Shown in pieces: positions 54,773-62,738 of a stretch of 64,000 nt of DNA. Numbering within the stretch: position 1 is the stretch's first letter; the number at the start of each line of letters is the position of its first letter. The stretch covers positions 930,001-994,000 of the forward strand of contig NZ_CP012750.1 of the NCBI RefSeq assembly GCF_001302565.1, read 5' to 3'. The notes below the pieces were generated by a model. The model had not been told where the DNA came from. It saw only the letters and a list, made by a program, of their open reading frames with translations, and made no database searches. The position numbers were made by a program, and so were the translations under genes. This DNA is from Glutamicibacter halophytocola (GTDB taxonomy: Bacteria; Actinomycetota; Actinomycetes; Actinomycetales; Micrococcaceae).

Positions 54773-55590
54773 ACGGCCCGGCACCCAGCACTGTCCCGAG
54801 CTTCAGATACGGCTACGCCACCGATCGCGGGCTGCGCCGTGCGCTGAATGAAGACAGCCTGCTGGCCACGGACCGGCTGGTCGCCATCGCCGATGGCATG
54901 GGCGGGCATGAAGCCGGCGAAGTAGCCAGCGCCTTGTGCCTGAAGCTGCTTGGCGAGGGGCTGGGCACCGTGCCTGGGCGCACTGATCCGGACCAGCTCG
55001 GGGCGCTGCTTGAGCGCACCGATCAGCAGATCATCGACGTGGGCGCTGGCCGGGCCGGAACGACCCTCACCGGGGCGGTGCTGGTGGACGAAATGGCCAG
55101 CACAGCAGCGGCGCAGCCCCAGCTCCTGGTCTTTAATGTCGGCGACTCGCGTACCTATCTGTGGTCGCATGACCAGCTGCAACAGGTCAGCATCGACCAC
55201 TCGGAAGTCCAGGAAATGGTCGACAGCGGTCAGCTGAGCCCGGACGAAGCTGCCAATTACCCGCGCCGCCACGTTATTACCCGTGCCCTTGGCATCAATG
55301 CCGATAGCCATCCGGACTTCTGGCTATTGCCCGTTGCGGGCACGGAAAGGATCCTGGTGTGCTCAGATGGCTTGAGCAGCGAAGTGGGCGATGAAAAAAT
55401 AGAAGAGATTCTGGCGTACTTCCCGGACCCGCAACAGGCTGCCGAAGAATTGGTCCAAGCAGCCCTCACCGCCGGAGGACGCGATAATATCAGCGTGATC
55501 GTAGCCGATGTTCAATACGGGCATCCAGACGACGTCGAAGTGACCGTCCCGCGACTATCGACCATGAGCCACACAGAGGAGACATCATGA
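54769..55590 (+). CDS. PP2C-family Ser/Thr phosphatase
   Basis: 273 residues, a metal-dependent phosphatase that should reverse the kinase of this operon. Motifs are RRALNEDSLLA, VAIADGMGGHEAGE (metal Asp), NVGDSRTYLW, LVCSDGLSSEV and GGRDNISVIVADV. Soluble, no TM helix. The start is TTG 54769, overlapping the previous stop, and the end overlaps the next gene by ATGA. Confidence 0.94.
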   Translation: MNGPAPSTVPSFRYGYATDRGLRRALNEDSLLATDRLVAIADGMGGHEAGEVASALCLKLLGEGLGTVPGRTDPDQLGALLERTDQQIIDVGAGRAGTTLTGAVLVDEMASTAAAQPQLLVFNVGDSRTYLWSHDQLQQVSIDHSEVQEMVDSGQLSPDEAANYPRRHVITRALGINADSHPDFWLLPVAGTERILVCSDGLSSEVGDEKIEEILAYFPDPQQAAEELVQAALTAGGRDNISVIVADVQYGHPDDVEVTVPRLSTMSHTEETS

Positions 55591-57392
55591 ACAGCCTGCG
55601 TTACATCCCCGGCGAATGGTACGCCCTGGTCAATGACGAGCATGCCGTACTTCTGCCTGCCGACACCAGCACCGAGCAGGTAACCGCCTTCTGGGACAAG
55701 CTCCAAGATGCCGTCACCGTCGAGTCGTTGCTCTCCGAGCTGCTGTCCATTTACCAGATGAATATCGCATCCCTGCCAAATTTTGCCCTGGTCTCCCGGG
55801 AAGCCGCACCGCACACGGTATTGCGCGGCAGCCTCGAATTGCGCTCGCGTAGCCAGAAGGGCGAAGAATTGGTCAGTGGCGCCGGCATTGCCACCTGGGC
55901 TGAGCGACAACTGGCTGACTCGCAAGGCTGGACTCTGGGCGCTGCTGCCGAAACTTCCACCAAGGCCGCGGCGTTGCCAATCCAGGAAGGCATTGTCCGT
56001 GTTTCAGCACTGTCGTGGGATAGCGGCCAAGGACCATCCCCAGCTGCAGCGGAGCGTGCCAAGCAAGCAGCGAATGCATCGGCTGCCGCTTCTGCAGCTG
56101 CTGCCTCGAGCGCGGTCAAGGCTCCGGCCCAGTCCGAGCAGAAGAGCGTTGCCGAGGCTCCGAAGCCCGAGGTGCCGGAAGCTCCGGCGCCTGCCAGTGT
56201 TCCGGTGGCGGACAGCAAGCCCGCCCCAGCGGCCGCTCCTGCAGTGTCCGAGCAGAAGAGCGTTGCCGAGGCTCCGAAGCCCGAGGTGCCGGAAGCTCCG
56301 GCGCCAACCAGTGCTGCGGTGGCGGACAGCAAGCCGGCCCCAGCGGCAGCTGCAGATCCTGCTCCGGCCACGGAAGAAATAGCTGCACAAGAGCCAAAGC
56401 CTGAAGCACCTGATGCGCCAAGTGCTCCCGCCGCAGCTCAAAAGCCTGCGCCATTCCAGGCACCTGCACCCGCCAAGGCCGCAAGCCCGAGCCAGGCTCC
56501 AAAGCCAGCGGCGCCTGCTGCCCAGGGGCCGCTTGCCACAGAGCATACGGAAGCCAAGGCCAAGAAGGTTGCCGCGCAGGACGCCGACAACGAAGACACC
56601 TTCATTCCTTCTTCGGATCGCGGGCACACCTCTTCCGGGGTGAACGAACAGACCCAGGACCCGGAGGACTACGAACAGCACCTGCACTCCGCCGAATTCT
56701 CGCTGGCTAGCCAGCTGCTGGGCATCCGCGGAGCAACCGGCACCGAATACGAAACCGGTGACGGCGACGATCTGGATACGATCATCAAATCTCGTGCTGC
56801 CGCCACCTCGGCTTCCGCGGCGGACGAGCACACGATCATTCGCGGGATCAAGGCCATGAAGCCGCAAACCCCGCCACGCCCAGAACCAGAGGCCGGCGAT
56901 GACAGCCATTCCGGCCCCACCGAGTACATCTTGGCGCGTTCCTGCGAACAGCGCCACCCCAACCCGCCGACGGCCTCCACCTGCCATACCTGCGGGGCAA
57001 CCCTGTCCGGTCCGGCGCGCCAGGTTCGCAAGCCGGCCATGGGCCGCATGACGGTGCGCGACCGCGGGGGCATCCGCGAGTATTCGCATGAACTGAACCG
57101 CTCCGTGGTGCTGGGCCGCCAGCCCAGCGCCTCGGCGGTCAAGGAACCGAATCCACCGCGCTTGCTGCAGATTGACAGCCCGAGCGGCGACATTTCCCGC
57201 TCGCACCTGCTGGTGCGCTTGGAAGGCTGGCATGTGCAGCTCGTTGACCTGGGCGCGACCAATGGAACGATGCTCTTGCGCGAGGGCCAGGCACCGCGAC
57301 GCCTCTCCCGGAACCAGGAAGTCATGCTGAAAAGCGGCGATGTGGCGGACCTCGGCGATGGTGTCAGCCTGCGTTTCGAGGATGTGCCGTGA
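55587..57392 (+). CDS. Zinc-ribbon FHA protein with Ala/Pro-rich linker
   Basis: 601 residues. A folded N-terminal region (about 1-150) is followed by a long Ala/Pro/Glu-rich disordered linker with a 38-residue repeat in two copies. Next come a short acidic region with ADEHTIIRGI (T416), a zinc ribbon (C-x(12)-C-x2-C around RHPNPPTAST and CHTCG) and a C-terminal FHA domain (LGRQPS, SRSHLL, TNGTML). No TM helix. It probably links phosphorylated partners. Overlaps both neighbours by 4 bases. Confidence 0.85.
   Translation: MNSLRYIPGEWYALVNDEHAVLLPADTSTEQVTAFWDKLQDAVTVESLLSELLSIYQMNIASLPNFALVSREAAPHTVLRGSLELRSRSQKGEELVSGAGIATWAERQLADSQGWTLGAAAETSTKAAALPIQEGIVRVSALSWDSGQGPSPAAAERAKQAANASAAASAAAASSAVKAPAQSEQKSVAEAPKPEVPEAPAPASVPVADSKPAPAAAPAVSEQKSVAEAPKPEVPEAPAPTSAAVADSKPAPAAAADPAPATEEIAAQEPKPEAPDAPSAPAAAQKPAPFQAPAPAKAASPSQAPKPAAPAAQGPLATEHTEAKAKKVAAQDADNEDTFIPSSDRGHTSSGVNEQTQDPEDYEQHLHSAEFSLASQLLGIRGATGTEYETGDGDDLDTIIKSRAAATSASAADEHTIIRGIKAMKPQTPPRPEPEAGDDSHSGPTEYILARSCEQRHPNPPTASTCHTCGATLSGPARQVRKPAMGRMTVRDRGGIREYSHELNRSVVLGRQPSASAVKEPNPPRLLQIDSPSGDISRSHLLVRLEGWHVQLVDLGATNGTMLLREGQAPRRLSRNQEVMLKSGDVADLGDGVSLRFEDVP
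56133..56360 (+). repeat. Two-copy 114-base tandem repeat
   Basis: Copies start at 56133 and 56247 and are nearly identical over their first 70 bases. Each encodes 38 residues beginning SEQKSVAEAPKPEVPEAPAP. The length keeps the frame, so the linker was lengthened by duplication. Confidence 0.75.
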
Positions 57393-58936
57393 GCCCACGG
57401 CGCCCCTCGTCGCCCGCGCCGCAGATCCCCGGCTTCACCCTGGTCAAGCCACTGGGTACCGGCGGCTTCTCCGACGTGTACCTCTACGAACAGCATCGGC
57501 CCCAGCGCAAGGTGGCCATCAAAGTGCTCCTGGCTGATGTCAGCAAGGACGATGCCCGGAAGCTCTTTGAAACTGAAGCCAACTTGATGGCCCAGCTCTC
57601 GTCGCATCCGTACATTGTGACCATTTATCAGGCGGAGACCACCGAGGATGGCCGCTCGTACCTGGCGATGGAGTATTGCTCCCGTCCCTCCCTTGATGCC
57701 CGGTACCGTCGCGGCGTGCTCAGCGTTGATGAGGCGCTGACCCTGGCAATCCAGCTTTGCTCTGCGGTGCACACCGCGCACTTGGCGGGCATCGTGCATC
57801 GCGATATCAAGCCGGCCAACGTGCTGACCACCGATTACAACCGCCCGGCATTGACCGACTTTGGCATTTCGGGCACCGTGGGGTCCCATGCTGCCGGGAT
57901 GTCCGTGCCATGGTCGGCACCTGAGGCCTTTGAAGAGGGCCTCCCGCCGGGGGTGCGCATGGATGTCTACTCGCTGGGCGCCACCATCTACACGGTGCTG
58001 GCCGGGCACTCGCCATTCGTGCATCCCGGACAGGACAATTCGCAAGCAGTCCTCATCGAGCGAATCTGCAACACCCAGCTGCGGGCGTTGACCCGGGCCG
58101 ACATCCCGGATTCGCTGAATCAGGCCCTGGCGGTAGCCATGGCCAAGGATCCAGAGAGCCGATTTGGCACGGCCGCAGAACTTGCGCGGACCTTGCAGCG
58201 GATCCAAATGGAGTTGGGTTTTTCCGTCACCGAGTTCGAGGTGATGGAAGATCCCGCTGCTGAGGCGGCTCCGGAAGAGGAAGGGGAGGCAACCCGCGTT
58301 CGGAGCGTCACCTCGATCAGCGACGCCCAGCGCCCGCTGTCGGCAGGCCCGATGATTTCCTTCGTTCCGGGGCAGCGTCCCAAGGATTCGGGCAGCAGCA
58401 GGCCCGCCAAGCCCAAGGTGGCCGAGCGATTTGTTGCTGCCCCCAGCGACGCCGCGGATTCCTCGCAATCGCCTGCTGGGGATCAGGCCGACGCGCCAGC
58501 GGCGGAAAATGAAGCTAGGAGTTTCCCGAAAATATTCATTGTTGTCGGGATCATCCTGGTTTTGCTGATTGGCGGTGCAGTGGCGGTCAATCGGCTGCTG
58601 CCGCAGGATGAAAGAACCACTGAAGGCGGACTTCCCATCACCGCTTCCGGCGATCCAAAAGATCCCCTGCTGGGCGGCACCGTGCCGATGGTGGAAAATT
58701 TCAAGTACTCTACGGTGGGTGAGACAGTGACCTTCCGCTGGGAAAACCCGGAACCTAACCAGGGTGATTTCTACCGGTGGGCGCCTATCACGGCAACGGA
58801 TAAGGGCGAAGTCGAGCAGACCAAGTCAACCAGCGCGACGACCGCTATCGCTGAAGGCGGACAGACGTGCATTGAAGTCAAACTGGTTCGCGATGACGGC
58901 CGCATCTCCGATGCGTCAAAGTTCTGTACGGGTTAA
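57389..58936 (+). CDS. PknB-like transmembrane Ser/Thr kinase with a non-PASTA ectodomain
   Basis: 515 residues. The kinase domain (about 14-275) has the glycine loop GTGGFSDVYL, VAIKVL lysine, catalytic HRDIKPANVL (D139), DFG near 157 and VPWSAPEAF. A juxtamembrane linker with EEGEATRVRSV (T302) leads to one TM helix (about 379-400). The 115-residue exterior domain looks like a beta-sandwich (VTFRWENPEPNQGD) and lacks PASTA repeats, so it is not the usual muropeptide sensor. GTG 57389 overlaps the previous stop. Confidence 0.93.
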   Translation: MSPRRPSSPAPQIPGFTLVKPLGTGGFSDVYLYEQHRPQRKVAIKVLLADVSKDDARKLFETEANLMAQLSSHPYIVTIYQAETTEDGRSYLAMEYCSRPSLDARYRRGVLSVDEALTLAIQLCSAVHTAHLAGIVHRDIKPANVLTTDYNRPALTDFGISGTVGSHAAGMSVPWSAPEAFEEGLPPGVRMDVYSLGATIYTVLAGHSPFVHPGQDNSQAVLIERICNTQLRALTRADIPDSLNQALAVAMAKDPESRFGTAAELARTLQRIQMELGFSVTEFEVMEDPAAEAAPEEEGEATRVRSVTSISDAQRPLSAGPMISFVPGQRPKDSGSSRPAKPKVAERFVAAPSDAADSSQSPAGDQADAPAAENEARSFPKIFIVVGIILVLLIGGAVAVNRLLPQDERTTEGGLPITASGDPKDPLLGGTVPMVENFKYSTVGETVTFRWENPEPNQGDFYRWAPITATDKGEVEQTKSTSATTAIAEGGQTCIEVKLVRDDGRISDASKFCTG

Positions 58937-58960
58937 TGATCGGGAGAGAAGGCGAAATCC

Positions 58961-59662
58961 TTGAACGAGCTCTACGTTGAGTATTGCGGCCAGTACTATC
59001 CAGTAGTAGAGGATAAGACCTTTGTCATCGGACGCGAAGGCGACTTGGCAATTGACGAAAACCCCTACCTCCACCGCCAGTTCCTGACCATTTCAAAACA
59101 TGCTGGCCTGTGGTGGCTGAACAATATTGGCACCCGCTTGACTGCCACCATTGCGGATAAGACTGGTGGATTGCAAGCCTGGCTTTCCCCGCAGTCCAGC
59201 CTGCCCCTGGTGCTGAACCGGGTATCGGTGGTTTTCACCGCCGGACCGACCACCTATGAACTGTCCATCCATGTGGCCCAGCCGGCGTTCCGGCAGGACC
59301 ATGTTGATAGCGACAGCGATGGGGAGACCACCATCGGGCCGGTGATTTTGACCCAGGCGCAAAGGGCCTTGATCGTTGCCCTCAGCGAGCCGATGCTGAA
59401 ACGCGACGGGACTGGGCTCAGTGCCATCCCCACCAGCGCCGCGGCGGCCGAGCGCCTTGGCTGGGGCATCACCAAGTTCAATCGCAAGCTCGATAATGTC
59501 TGCGACAAATTGGATCGAGCCGGCATTGCCGGATTGCGTGGCGGGCCAGGAAAACTGGCCACCAATCGCAAGGCTCGGCTCGTTGAGCATGCGGTGAGTT
59601 CGCATTTGGTCACCCGGGCAGACTTGGACATGCTTGAGGCCGGGATCCCGGACGACGAATAG
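58961..59662 (+). CDS. FHA-like domain fused to a helix-turn-helix domain
   Basis: 233 residues. The N-terminal FHA-like fold (about 1-105; FVIGREGDLAI) is degenerate: the usual SRxH reads YLHRQF. An acidic linker (DSDSDGETTIGP, T123/T124) is followed by a C-terminal helical domain with RALIVALSEPML and AAAAERLGWGITKFNRKLD, resembling an HTH. It may bind DNA when its phosphorylation state changes. TTG 58961 has GGAGAGAAGG upstream. Last gene of the operon. Confidence 0.75.
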   Translation: MNELYVEYCGQYYPVVEDKTFVIGREGDLAIDENPYLHRQFLTISKHAGLWWLNNIGTRLTATIADKTGGLQAWLSPQSSLPLVLNRVSVVFTAGPTTYELSIHVAQPAFRQDHVDSDSDGETTIGPVILTQAQRALIVALSEPMLKRDGTGLSAIPTSAAAAERLGWGITKFNRKLDNVCDKLDRAGIAGLRGGPGKLATNRKARLVEHAVSSHLVTRADLDMLEAGIPDDE

Positions 59663-59684
59663 GCAGCGTGCAGCGCTTCAAAAA

Positions 59685-59727
59685 TGAGATGGCTTGTTGT
59701 TCCCTCGGGGAACAACAAGCCATCTCA
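59685..59727. terminator. Bidirectional terminator at the end of the operon
   Basis: A perfect 20-bp stem (59685-59704 with 59708-59727) closes a TCG loop. AAAA precedes it, giving T4 to minus-strand transcripts. Confidence 0.85.
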
Positions 59728-59755
59728 CTTGGTCTGCTGCATCGGCAATGGGCCT

Positions 59756-59977
59756 TTAGCGGCGTCCGACGGCCCAGCCCAGGCGCGGGGTGAGCGCGCG
59801 GCGTTTGCGCAGGCGCGTTACGCGCTTCTTGGCTGGTGCCGCTTCGTCGGGCTGCTCGGCAGGTGCATTGCCCAAGGCGCACAGCAATGCGGTGACTGCT
59901 GCCAGTTCCTCGGCGCTGGGATTGCCCTTGGTCACCTGGATCTGCGGGGCGGCAGGCGTCGCGGTGTCCTGTTCCAT
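59756..59977 (-). CDS. accE: Acyl-CoA carboxylase epsilon subunit
   Basis: 73 residues. IQVTKGNPSAEELAAVTALL is the helix that bridges alpha and beta subunits in actinobacterial acyl-CoA carboxylases; an acidic/Ala-Pro N-tail and a basic C-tail (KKRVTRLRKRRAL) flank it. These short subunits improve holoenzyme activity. It follows the beta gene by 46 bases on the same strand. Confidence 0.88.
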   Translation of the reverse strand: MEQDTATPAAPQIQVTKGNPSAEELAAVTALLCALGNAPAEQPDEAAPAKKRVTRLRKRRALTPRLGWAVGRR

Positions 59978-60023
59978 TGGCTTTGCTCCTCGTTAGTACT
60001 CGAATAGGCGGTGCGGGCCCTGG

Positions 60024-61634
60024 CTACAGCGGGATGTTGCCGTGCTTCTTCGGTGGCAGCACTGCATGCTTTTCACGCAGTGCGCGCAATCCGCGAACCA
60101 GCTGCACGCGGGTGTCGCTCGGGGCGATGACCGCATCCACGTAGCCCAGCTCGGCGGCCTGGTACGGGTTGAGCAGCTCGGCCTCGTAGTCGTCGATGAT
60201 CTGCTTGCGGCGGGCCTCGACGTCTCCGCCTTCGGCTTCCACTGCCGCAAGATCGCGGCGGTACAGGATGTTCACTGCGCCCTGCGCGCCCATCACGCCG
60301 ATCTGCGCGGTGGGCCAGGCCAGGTTCAAATCCGCGCCGAGCTTCTTGGAGCCCATCACGATGTACGCTCCGCCGTAGGCCTTGCGGGTGATCACGGTCA
60401 GCTTCGGCACGGTGGCCTCGGCGTAGGCGTAGAGCAGCTTCGCGCCGCGGCGGATGATCCCCTGGAATTCCTGGTCCTTGCCGGGCAGGAAGCCGGGCAC
60501 GTCCACGAAGGTGAGGATCGGGATGTTGAAGGCATCGCAGTTGCGCACAAAGCGGGCAGCCTTTTCCGAAGCGGCAATGTCCAAGGTGCCGGCAAACTGC
60601 ATTGGCTGGTTGGCCACGATGCCCACGGTGCGTCCCTCGACGCGGGCGTAGCCGATCATCACGTTCGGCGCGTACAGCGACTGCATCTCGAAGAAGTGCG
60701 CGTCATCGACGACGGATTCGATGATCTTGCGCATGTCATAAGGCTGGTTTGCGGAATCCGGAATCAAGGTATCCAGCGCCAGGTCATCCGCGGTGATTTC
60801 CAGCTCTTCATCGAACTCGGCGATCAAGGCATCGGAAAGGTTGGAGGAGGGGAGGAAATCCAGCAGTTCCTTGCAGAACTCCACAGCGTCTTCCTCGTCG
60901 CTGGCCAGGTACGTTGCCGTACCGGTGTTGGCATTGTGCTGGCGCGCGCCGCCGAGGGTTTCCATGTCGATTTCTTCGCCGGTGACGGTCTTGATGACAT
61001 CTGGCCCGGTGATGAACATGTGGCTGGTCTTGTCAACCATGATCACGTAGTCGGTCAGGGCAGGGGAGTAGGCGGCTCCACCAGCCGATGGGCCCATGAT
61101 CAGCGAGATCTGCGGGACCACGCCCGAGGCGTGGACGTTGTTGCGGAAGATGTCGGCGAACATGGCCAGGGAGGCCACGCCTTCCTGGATGCGGGCGCCG
61201 CCGCCGTCGAGGATGCCTACTACCGGGCAGCCATTGCGCAGCGCGAATTCCTGGACCTTGACGATCTTCTCGCCGTTGACCTGGGACAGCGAGCCGCCGT
61301 AGACGGTGAAGTCCTGGGAGTAGACGGCCACAAGGCGGCCATCAACGGTGCCGTAGCCGGAAACCAGGCCATCGCCCATTGGCTTCTTCTTTTCCATGCC
61401 GAAGGCAGTGGAGCGGTGAACAGCGAGGGCGTCGAATTCCACGAAGGAGTCCTCGTCCATGAGCATTTCGATGCGTTCACGGGCGGTGTGCTTTCCGCGG
61501 GAGTGCTGTTTTTCGATTGCTGCCTGGCCGCTAGGTGCTTCGGAGAGCTTCTGGCGGCGGCGGAATTCAGCAAGCTTGCCGGCGGTGGTGGACAGGTCGA
61601 TTGCTTCGTCTGCCTCGGTTCTGCCCTGCGTCAT
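60024..61634 (-). CDS. Acyl-CoA carboxylase beta subunit (carboxyltransferase)
   Basis: 536 residues. It moves the carboxyl group from biotin to acetyl- or propionyl-CoA. Two crotonase-like halves are evident: N-half with [26 protein letters not shown] and [18 protein letters not shown]-half with [29 protein letters not shown] and [14 protein letters not shown]. Closest in style to AccD5/PccB. ATG 61634. Its alpha partner is at 29902-31683 and biotin ligase lies close by at 62739. Confidence 0.93.
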   Translation of the reverse strand: MTQGRTEADEAIDLSTTAGKLAEFRRRQKLSEAPSGQAAIEKQHSRGKHTARERIEMLMDEDSFVEFDALAVHRSTAFGMEKKKPMGDGLVSGYGTVDGRLVAVYSQDFTVYGGSLSQVNGEKIVKVQEFALRNGCPVVGILDGGGARIQEGVASLAMFADIFRNNVHASGVVPQISLIMGPSAGGAAYSPALTDYVIMVDKTSHMFITGPDVIKTVTGEEIDMETLGGARQHNANTGTATYLASDEEDAVEFCKELLDFLPSSNLSDALIAEFDEELEITADDLALDTLIPDSANQPYDMRKIIESVVDDAHFFEMQSLYAPNVMIGYARVEGRTVGIVANQPMQFAGTLDIAASEKAARFVRNCDAFNIPILTFVDVPGFLPGKDQEFQGIIRRGAKLLYAYAEATVPKLTVITRKAYGGAYIVMGSKKLGADLNLAWPTAQIGVMGAQGAVNILYRRDLAAVEAEGGDVEARRKQIIDDYEAELLNPYQAAELGYVDAVIAPSDTRVQLVRGLRALREKHAVLPPKKHGNIPL

Positions 61635-61816
61635 GCCTTCGACTCCCTCGAGTTGTTTTCAATGTGTAGGAATAGCACAAGAAAAATGCCATCCAAGTCA
61701 GTCTAGCTGGGTAAACAGGACTTCTGGTTGTAGGAAACTTACAAAATGGGCCAATATCCAGTGGGTGGCACGCCAGAATAAGTTACTGAAGAGTAGCTTA
61801 GCCGGGGGAGTTCGCG

Positions 61817-61822
61817 TAATCT
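61817..61822 (+). promoter_or_regulatory. -10 box for a leaderless SDR transcript
   Basis: TAATCT ends 7 bases before the ATG at 61830. The -35 is weak (TAGCTT at 17 bases). No Shine-Dalgarno. Confidence 0.5.
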
Positions 61823-61829
61823 GTATCAC

Positions 61830-62687
61830 ATGACTAGTGAACCCCGCACTGAACTCGCCCCGGTCGCGGCGAGCCTCAAGAACCGCACCATCTTGATGAG
61901 CGGCGGAAGCCGCGGCATCGGATTGGCCATAGCCAAAGCAGCCGGAGCACTCGGAGCCAACGTCGTGCTGCTCTCGAAAACCAACGACCCGCATCCCAGC
62001 CTCGAAGGCACCATTCACACCGCAGTTGAAGAAATCAACCAGGCCGGCGGACGCGGCCTGGCAGTGGTGGGCGATGTGCGCATCGACGAGGACGTGCAAC
62101 GCGCAGTGGCCGAAGCCGTGGCCGCCTTCGGCGGCATCGACATCGTGGTGAATAACGCCTCGGCGATTAACCTGGCCAAGACCGAGCAAGTGGACATGAA
62201 GCGCTATGACTTGATGCAGGACATCAACGTGCGCGGAACCTTCCTGCTATCCAAAACCGCGCTGCCCTACCTTCGCGCCTCGCAGCATGCCCATATTCTG
62301 ACGCTGTCGCCACCGCTGAATCTGGACCCGCGCTGGGCAGGGGAGCACCTGGCCTACACGATGGCCAAGTACGGCATGTCCCTGACCACCCTTGGATTGG
62401 CCGAAGAGCTCAAGGACCAAGGCGTTGGCGTGAATTCGCTGTGGCCAGAAACCCTGATTGATACCGCGGCAATCCGAAATCTGCCCGGTGGGCAGAAGAT
62501 GATCCAGGGCGCCCGCGATGCGCAAATTGTTGCCGATGCGGCCATGGCCATTTTGAGCAGCGATCCCCGAAAGCTCAGCGGCAACTTCTTCACCGACTCG
62601 CAGGTGCTGAACTTGGCTGGCGTGGCGGATCTGGAGAAATATTCGCTCAACCCCGACGTGCCGCTGGTCGAGGACATATTCCTTTAA
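61830..62687 (+). CDS. Short-chain dehydrogenase/reductase (HSDL2-like)
   Basis: 285 residues. NAD(P)-binding ILMSGGSRGIGLAIA, VVNNASAIN, catalytic Ser/Tyr/Lys in LTLSPPLN and YTMAKYGMS, and an LWPETLIDTAAIRN segment typical of the HSDL2-like SDRs linked to fatty-acid metabolism. The context, next to acyl-CoA carboxylase genes, fits. The start ATG 61830 appears leaderless. Confidence 0.85.
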   Translation: MTSEPRTELAPVAASLKNRTILMSGGSRGIGLAIAKAAGALGANVVLLSKTNDPHPSLEGTIHTAVEEINQAGGRGLAVVGDVRIDEDVQRAVAEAVAAFGGIDIVVNNASAINLAKTEQVDMKRYDLMQDINVRGTFLLSKTALPYLRASQHAHILTLSPPLNLDPRWAGEHLAYTMAKYGMSLTTLGLAEELKDQGVGVNSLWPETLIDTAAIRNLPGGQKMIQGARDAQIVADAAMAILSSDPRKLSGNFFTDSQVLNLAGVADLEKYSLNPDVPLVEDIFL

Positions 62688-62725
62688 GGAGACTTCGCCA
62701 AGAGCGGATCGGCGTGCCGGTGCCA

Positions 62726-62731
62726 TAGGGT
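62726..62731 (+). promoter_or_regulatory. -10 box for a leaderless birA transcript
   Basis: TAGGGT ends 7 bases before the ATG at 62739. -35 region weak. No Shine-Dalgarno. Confidence 0.5.
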
Positions 62732-62738
62732 TTTAGCT

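Noticed and set aside
60042..61706. 554-codon plus-strand frame opposite the carboxylase beta gene
   Set aside because: Antisense shadow with repetitive His/Gly/Val-rich translation.
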